From: Psychrobacter sp. JB385
GTDB lineage: Bacteria > Pseudomonadota > Gammaproteobacteria > Pseudomonadales > Moraxellaceae
Assembly (NCBI RefSeq): GCF_900163785.1
Contig: NZ_FUKN01000011.1
Coordinates: forward strand, 96,163 to 160,162
Reading direction: 5' to 3'
DNA: 64,000 nucleotides
Shown: piece after piece, positions 61,242 through 64,000 of the stretch
Position numbering within the stretch: position 1 is the first letter of the stretch
How the letters are laid out: each line of letters opens with the position of its first letter
Made by a program: the position numbers and the translations under genes
The notes under the pieces: model-generated
Seen by the model: only the letters and a program-made list of their open reading frames with translations
Database searches by the model: none
Told to the model about the DNA's origin: nothing

Positions 61242-61945
61242 GTAGTACCGAAACTATGAATAAACATGAAGTTAACAGCAACTTACCAGATGACAACGGC
61301 GAGCATCTGTTGCCATCTGATGATAATAACAAAGGCAACATAGATTACTTTAACCTTAGTGATCCACATCATCCAGATCATATGGATGTGCAGGGCAATA
61401 AAGTACTCGGTTTCTTTGTATATTTGATGACTGACTTGATTTTGTTTGCGACGTTTTTTGCCACTTATGCTGTATTGAATGTTGGTGTGGCAGATGGTCC
61501 AGGTCCTAAAGATATTTTCGACCTTAAGTTTGTTTTAATTGAAACCTTCTTGCTACTGATCAGTAGTATTACCTTTGGTTTTGCGATGCTTGGTGCGTAT
61601 CAGAACAACATGGCAAAGCTTAAGACTTGGTTGATTATTACTGCATTATTCGGCATGGGTTTCATTGGGATGGAAGTTTATGAATTCCATCACCTGATTG
61701 TCGAAGGCTTTGGACCGGATCGCAGTGCTTTCTTATCAAGCTTCTTTAGCTTAGTCGGTTTGCATGGTATCCACGTAACAGTCGGTATCTGCTGGTTATT
61801 CTTTACGCTGTTCCAATTAAACAAGTTTGGTCTTTCTGAGCGTATGATGACGCGTTTAAGATGTCTAAGTCTGTTCTGGCACTTTTTGGATATCGTGTGG
61901 ATTTGCGTCTTTTCACTAGTGTATCTAGTAGGAGTGGCATTATGA
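61238..61945 (+). CDS. cyoC: cytochrome bo3 ubiquinol oxidase subunit III
   Basis: The 235-residue product has five hydrophobic segments, with [20 protein letters not shown] and [17 protein letters not shown] typical of subunit III. The first 45 residues are polar. It begins inside the end of cyoB (ATGA-type overlap) and ends overlapping cyoD in the same way. Confidence 0.96.
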   Translation: MSSTETMNKHEVNSNLPDDNGEHLLPSDDNNKGNIDYFNLSDPHHPDHMDVQGNKVLGFFVYLMTDLILFATFFATYAVLNVGVADGPGPKDIFDLKFVLIETFLLLISSITFGFAMLGAYQNNMAKLKTWLIITALFGMGFIGMEVYEFHHLIVEGFGPDRSAFLSSFFSLVGLHGIHVTVGICWLFFTLFQLNKFGLSERMMTRLRCLSLFWHFLDIVWICVFSLVYLVGVAL

Positions 61946-62541
61946 AAAATGAAAATTTACATGCAGCCCAGCAGGCTCATGCACATGGGGATGTCAGCCA
62001 CGGTCAGAGCAATCATGGTAGTAAAAAGAGTTACCTTACCGGCTTTGTACTATCAGCAGTCTTAACGGTTATACCGTTCTGGCTAGTAATGAGCGGTACA
62101 ATGTCAGGGACCAGTGCCATTTGGATGATTGGTGTCTTTGCAGCTGTACAGGTTTTTGTGCAAGTTTACTTCTTTTTGCACATGGACTTTAGCCCTGAGC
62201 AGCGTAATACGCTTTACAGCTTTTTGTTCACGTTGTTTGTGGTTGCAATTGTCATGGTCGGTTCATTATGGATCATGCACAATGCCAACGAACACATGAT
62301 GCCTGGCATGGGTAAAGATATGAATATGGACATGGGTATGGGTATGGACAAAGAGATGCCTATGCAAATGCCTACCAATGCAGATGGTACACCTCGATTA
62401 GACCGTGAGCTTGAAGGTTTTGAGGATAGGTTAAATCTACCAGATACGTACCAACCTCATACGCAGGGTAATCCTGCCACCACGCAAGAAGAACACTCGG
62501 ACATGTCTGATCATTCAGACATGGCTGGAATGCAACAGTAG
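61942..62541 (+). CDS. cyoD: cytochrome bo3 subunit IV with Met/His-rich tail
   Basis: I start at the ATG at 61942, overlapping the cyoC stop, which gives 199 residues. Residues 25-112 are an ordinary CyoD with three helices ([35 protein letters not shown]). The family normally ends near residue 110. Here about 85 residues follow: first a stretch with 11 methionines in about 29 residues ([20 protein letters not shown] and onward), then an acidic linker, then [15 protein letters not shown]. CyoD assists copper B site assembly in E. coli; the tail may bind copper. Confidence 0.95.
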   Translation: MKNENLHAAQQAHAHGDVSHGQSNHGSKKSYLTGFVLSAVLTVIPFWLVMSGTMSGTSAIWMIGVFAAVQVFVQVYFFLHMDFSPEQRNTLYSFLFTLFVVAIVMVGSLWIMHNANEHMMPGMGKDMNMDMGMGMDKEMPMQMPTNADGTPRLDRELEGFEDRLNLPDTYQPHTQGNPATTQEEHSDMSDHSDMAGMQQ

Positions 62542-62604
62542 GGCAGTCACCGCCTTTATTATCTGCGCTATAAGTTGGCGTATGTAAGCTATCGCAAATG
62601 CCCC

Positions 62605-62641
62605 AATGATGGGTCGCTGGTTGAGGACTCATCATTGTTTT
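62605..62641 (+). terminator. possible weak terminator between cyoD and cyoE
   Basis: AATGATG-G-GTC pairs with GAC-T-CATCATT (62605-62615 and 62626-62636) around a 10-base loop, followed by GTTTT. It may reduce cyoE expression relative to the structural genes. Confidence 0.35.
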
Positions 62642-62701
62642 AGATGGTAATATTTTACCAATGTCGCTAAGGTATTTGACGATATTAACTGATGGATAAT
62701 C

Positions 62702-63604
62702 ATGAATAAACTTGCACAGTTAAAACTCGATGTTGCCAAACAACCGCTTGTTCAGGTGATCAAACCTGGCATCGTCTTTGGTAATGCTATCACGGTGTTG
62801 GGTGGCTATTTTTTAGCCGCTAAAGGCAACCCCGATTGGCTGGTATTGATTCAGGTCTTAATTGGAACCTTAACCGTCATAGCTTCTGGTTGTGTGATTA
62901 ATAACATCATCGACCGTGATATCGACTCAAAGATGCAGCGCACTTGTGATCGTGTTTTGGTCACAGGTGAGCTCTCTATTGCGCATGCGATACTTTATGC
63001 GATTGTACTACTAGGCATAGGTGTATTGTGCCTAGCAGCTACTACGCCATTGGCTCTGTATTCAGCGCTGTTTGGCTATGTCGTTTATGTCGGATTTTAT
63101 AGTCTGTATTTCAAACGTCAATCCGTTTGGGGTACGTTTATTGGTAGCTTCTCTGGTGCTATTCCTCCAGTAATTGGCTATGCCGCGCTGACGCCTTCTA
63201 TCGATGGTGTGTACTGGGTACTATTTGCGATGTTTGCCATTTGGCAGATGCCACATGCCTACGCCATTGCCGTGTTTCGCAAAAAAGACTATAGCGCAGC
63301 CAGTATTCCTGTGCTACCAGTCAAGCACTCGTTTAGAACAACCCAGTGGCATATTGCCATCACTATTGCTCTTTTCTTAATTGTGGGTAGTTTGCTCACA
63401 GCGTTAAATGCAACTGGCTATTGGTATTTGGGCGTTCATCTATTGTTGTCAGGGTATTGGTTGTTTATCGCTATGAAACCGATTAAGTTCGATAGCGAAC
63501 AAGACCAAGTTCAGCAACAGGTAAAATGGGCATATAAAATCTTCGGATTATCCATTATCATCATGATGGCATTATGTTTAATGATGGCAATTGATTACGT
63601 ATAG
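62702..63604 (+). CDS. cyoE: protohaem IX farnesyltransferase (haem O synthase)
   Basis: CyoE adds the farnesyl group that turns haem B into haem O for the oxidase. The 300-residue product has about eight or nine hydrophobic segments and the prenyltransferase motif NNIIDRDIDSKMQRT; a second conserved loop is FRKKDYSAASIPVLPV. It is separated from cyoD by 160 bases and followed by a strong terminator. Confidence 0.96.
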   Translation: MNKLAQLKLDVAKQPLVQVIKPGIVFGNAITVLGGYFLAAKGNPDWLVLIQVLIGTLTVIASGCVINNIIDRDIDSKMQRTCDRVLVTGELSIAHAILYAIVLLGIGVLCLAATTPLALYSALFGYVVYVGFYSLYFKRQSVWGTFIGSFSGAIPPVIGYAALTPSIDGVYWVLFAMFAIWQMPHAYAIAVFRKKDYSAASIPVLPVKHSFRTTQWHIAITIALFLIVGSLLTALNATGYWYLGVHLLLSGYWLFIAMKPIKFDSEQDQVQQQVKWAYKIFGLSIIIMMALCLMMAIDYV

Positions 63605-63694
63605 AGTTGCCTAGTTATGGACAGTTCAGTAGCTATGATTTCAAAAGCTGGAACCATTGCAGCTCCAACCTTAAATATTGTTAATGAATACCAT

Positions 63695-63728
63695 AAAAAA
63701 GCCACTAGCATGTATAGTGGCTTTTTTT
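63695..63728 (+). terminator. cyo operon terminator
   Basis: GCCACTA (63701-63707) pairs with TAGTGGC (63715-63721) around a 7-base loop, with six A residues before and seven T residues after. Confidence 0.92.
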
Positions 63729-63873
63729 ATGTCCAATGACCTTATCAGAACTATCTGCGTTTCGAACCCTCATTTTTACAAATAAGCCAAACTATTAAAG
63801 CCTATAACCTATTGAAAAATAATCAATATTTAAAATGAGGTCGAATAAACCAATTATTAAATCTAATAAAGGC

Positions 63874-63901
63874 TTGCTAACAAGTCAAAACTCCGTATAA
63901 T
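63874..63901 (+). promoter_or_regulatory. strong promoter, rRNA-operon-like
   Basis: TTGCTA (63874-63879) and TATAAT (63896-63901) are 16 bases apart. The upstream 30 bases are A/T-rich like an UP element and a G/C-containing discriminator (GCGTTCC) follows. No gene begins before the window ends, so it should drive something downstream, possibly an rRNA or tRNA operon. Confidence 0.55.
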
Positions 63902-63976
63902 GCGTTCCAGTCGAAAGGGAAGGTAGATTGAGTATTGGATTGATGCAGATCATTCAAACAAACTTAAAATAAACCC

Positions 63977-64000
63977 TTGACACCAAAAATAAAGCGTCTA
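63977..64000 (+). promoter_or_regulatory. start of a second tandem promoter, cut by the window end
   Basis: A perfect TTGACA occupies 63977-63982. The window ends with TA at 63999-64000, which is where a -10 element would begin at 16-base spacing. The -10 itself lies outside. Confidence 0.4.

Noticed and set aside
63617..63739. 40-codon frame after cyoE starting MDSSVAMISKAG
   Set aside because: It runs straight through the strong cyo terminator and has no ribosome binding site, so translation is unlikely.

Overview
The window is an ordinary stretch of a gammaproteobacterial chromosome, most likely Psychrobacter or a close relative in Moraxellaceae. I infer this from the protein sequences as I read them, the moderate-to-low GC content, the split three-subunit pnt transhydrogenase, the pyrB-pyrC' pair and the complete cyoABCDE operon. 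No search was run. I see no rRNA or tRNA gene, CRISPR array, insertion sequence or prophage inside the window.

Layout. 1-8.9 kb: the distal spc operon (rplN, cut by the window start, to rpmJ) and the whole alpha operon (rpsM, rpsK, rpsD, rpoA, rplQ), closed by a bidirectional terminator. 8.9-19.1 kb: yciO, epmC, the yceD-rpmF pair, fabD-fabG-acpP, a BON/LysM protein (kbp), queG, a fused NAD(P)HX repair enzyme and a DUF4124 protein. 19.2-23.4 kb: the branched-chain amino acid genes ilvB-ilvH-ilvC behind an unusually long leader that holds an Ile/Val/Leu-rich short reading frame. 23.4-30 kb: two small unknown genes, a cspA-type gene, a DUF421 protein, etfBA, a SpoU-type RNA methyltransferase and fbp. 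30-33 kb: pyrB, a dihydroorotase-like pyrC' without its metal ligands, and a DUF2127 membrane protein. 33-40 kb: three membrane-protein genes in tandem on the minus strand (BrkB, DUF2254, NhaP types), then wrbA, DUF2069 and DUF3108 genes. 40.5-43 kb: groES-groEL behind a good sigma-32 promoter.

43-47.6 kb is the least ordinary part. An AT-rich orphan gene is followed by a block of three genes (Lrp-type regulator, EamA exporter, aminotransferase). The block lies between the intact 3' end of yaaA and a second, decayed copy of that same 3' end in the same orientation, which suggests insertion or duplication at the end of yaaA. 48-51 kb: pntAA-pntAB-pntB. 51-57.3 kb: a thioesterase-like gene, a lone iscX, a GyrI-like gene, a small acidic protein, dapE with a 2OG-Fe(II) oxygenase, rlmJ and pssA. 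57.3-58.2 kb is 0.9 kb of non-coding DNA with a near-perfect 22-bp hairpin. 58.2-63.6 kb: cyoABCDE, in which CyoD carries a long Met/His-rich tail. The final 130 bases hold one strong promoter and the start of a second, in the style of an rRNA operon.

Together the genes cover translation, type II fatty acid synthesis, branched-chain amino acid and pyrimidine synthesis, protein folding and aerobic respiration. No undescribed multi-gene defence or mobile system was found. The best leads are the CyoD tail, the yaaA 3'-end duplication and its cargo, the ilv leader, and the pre-cyo hairpin.
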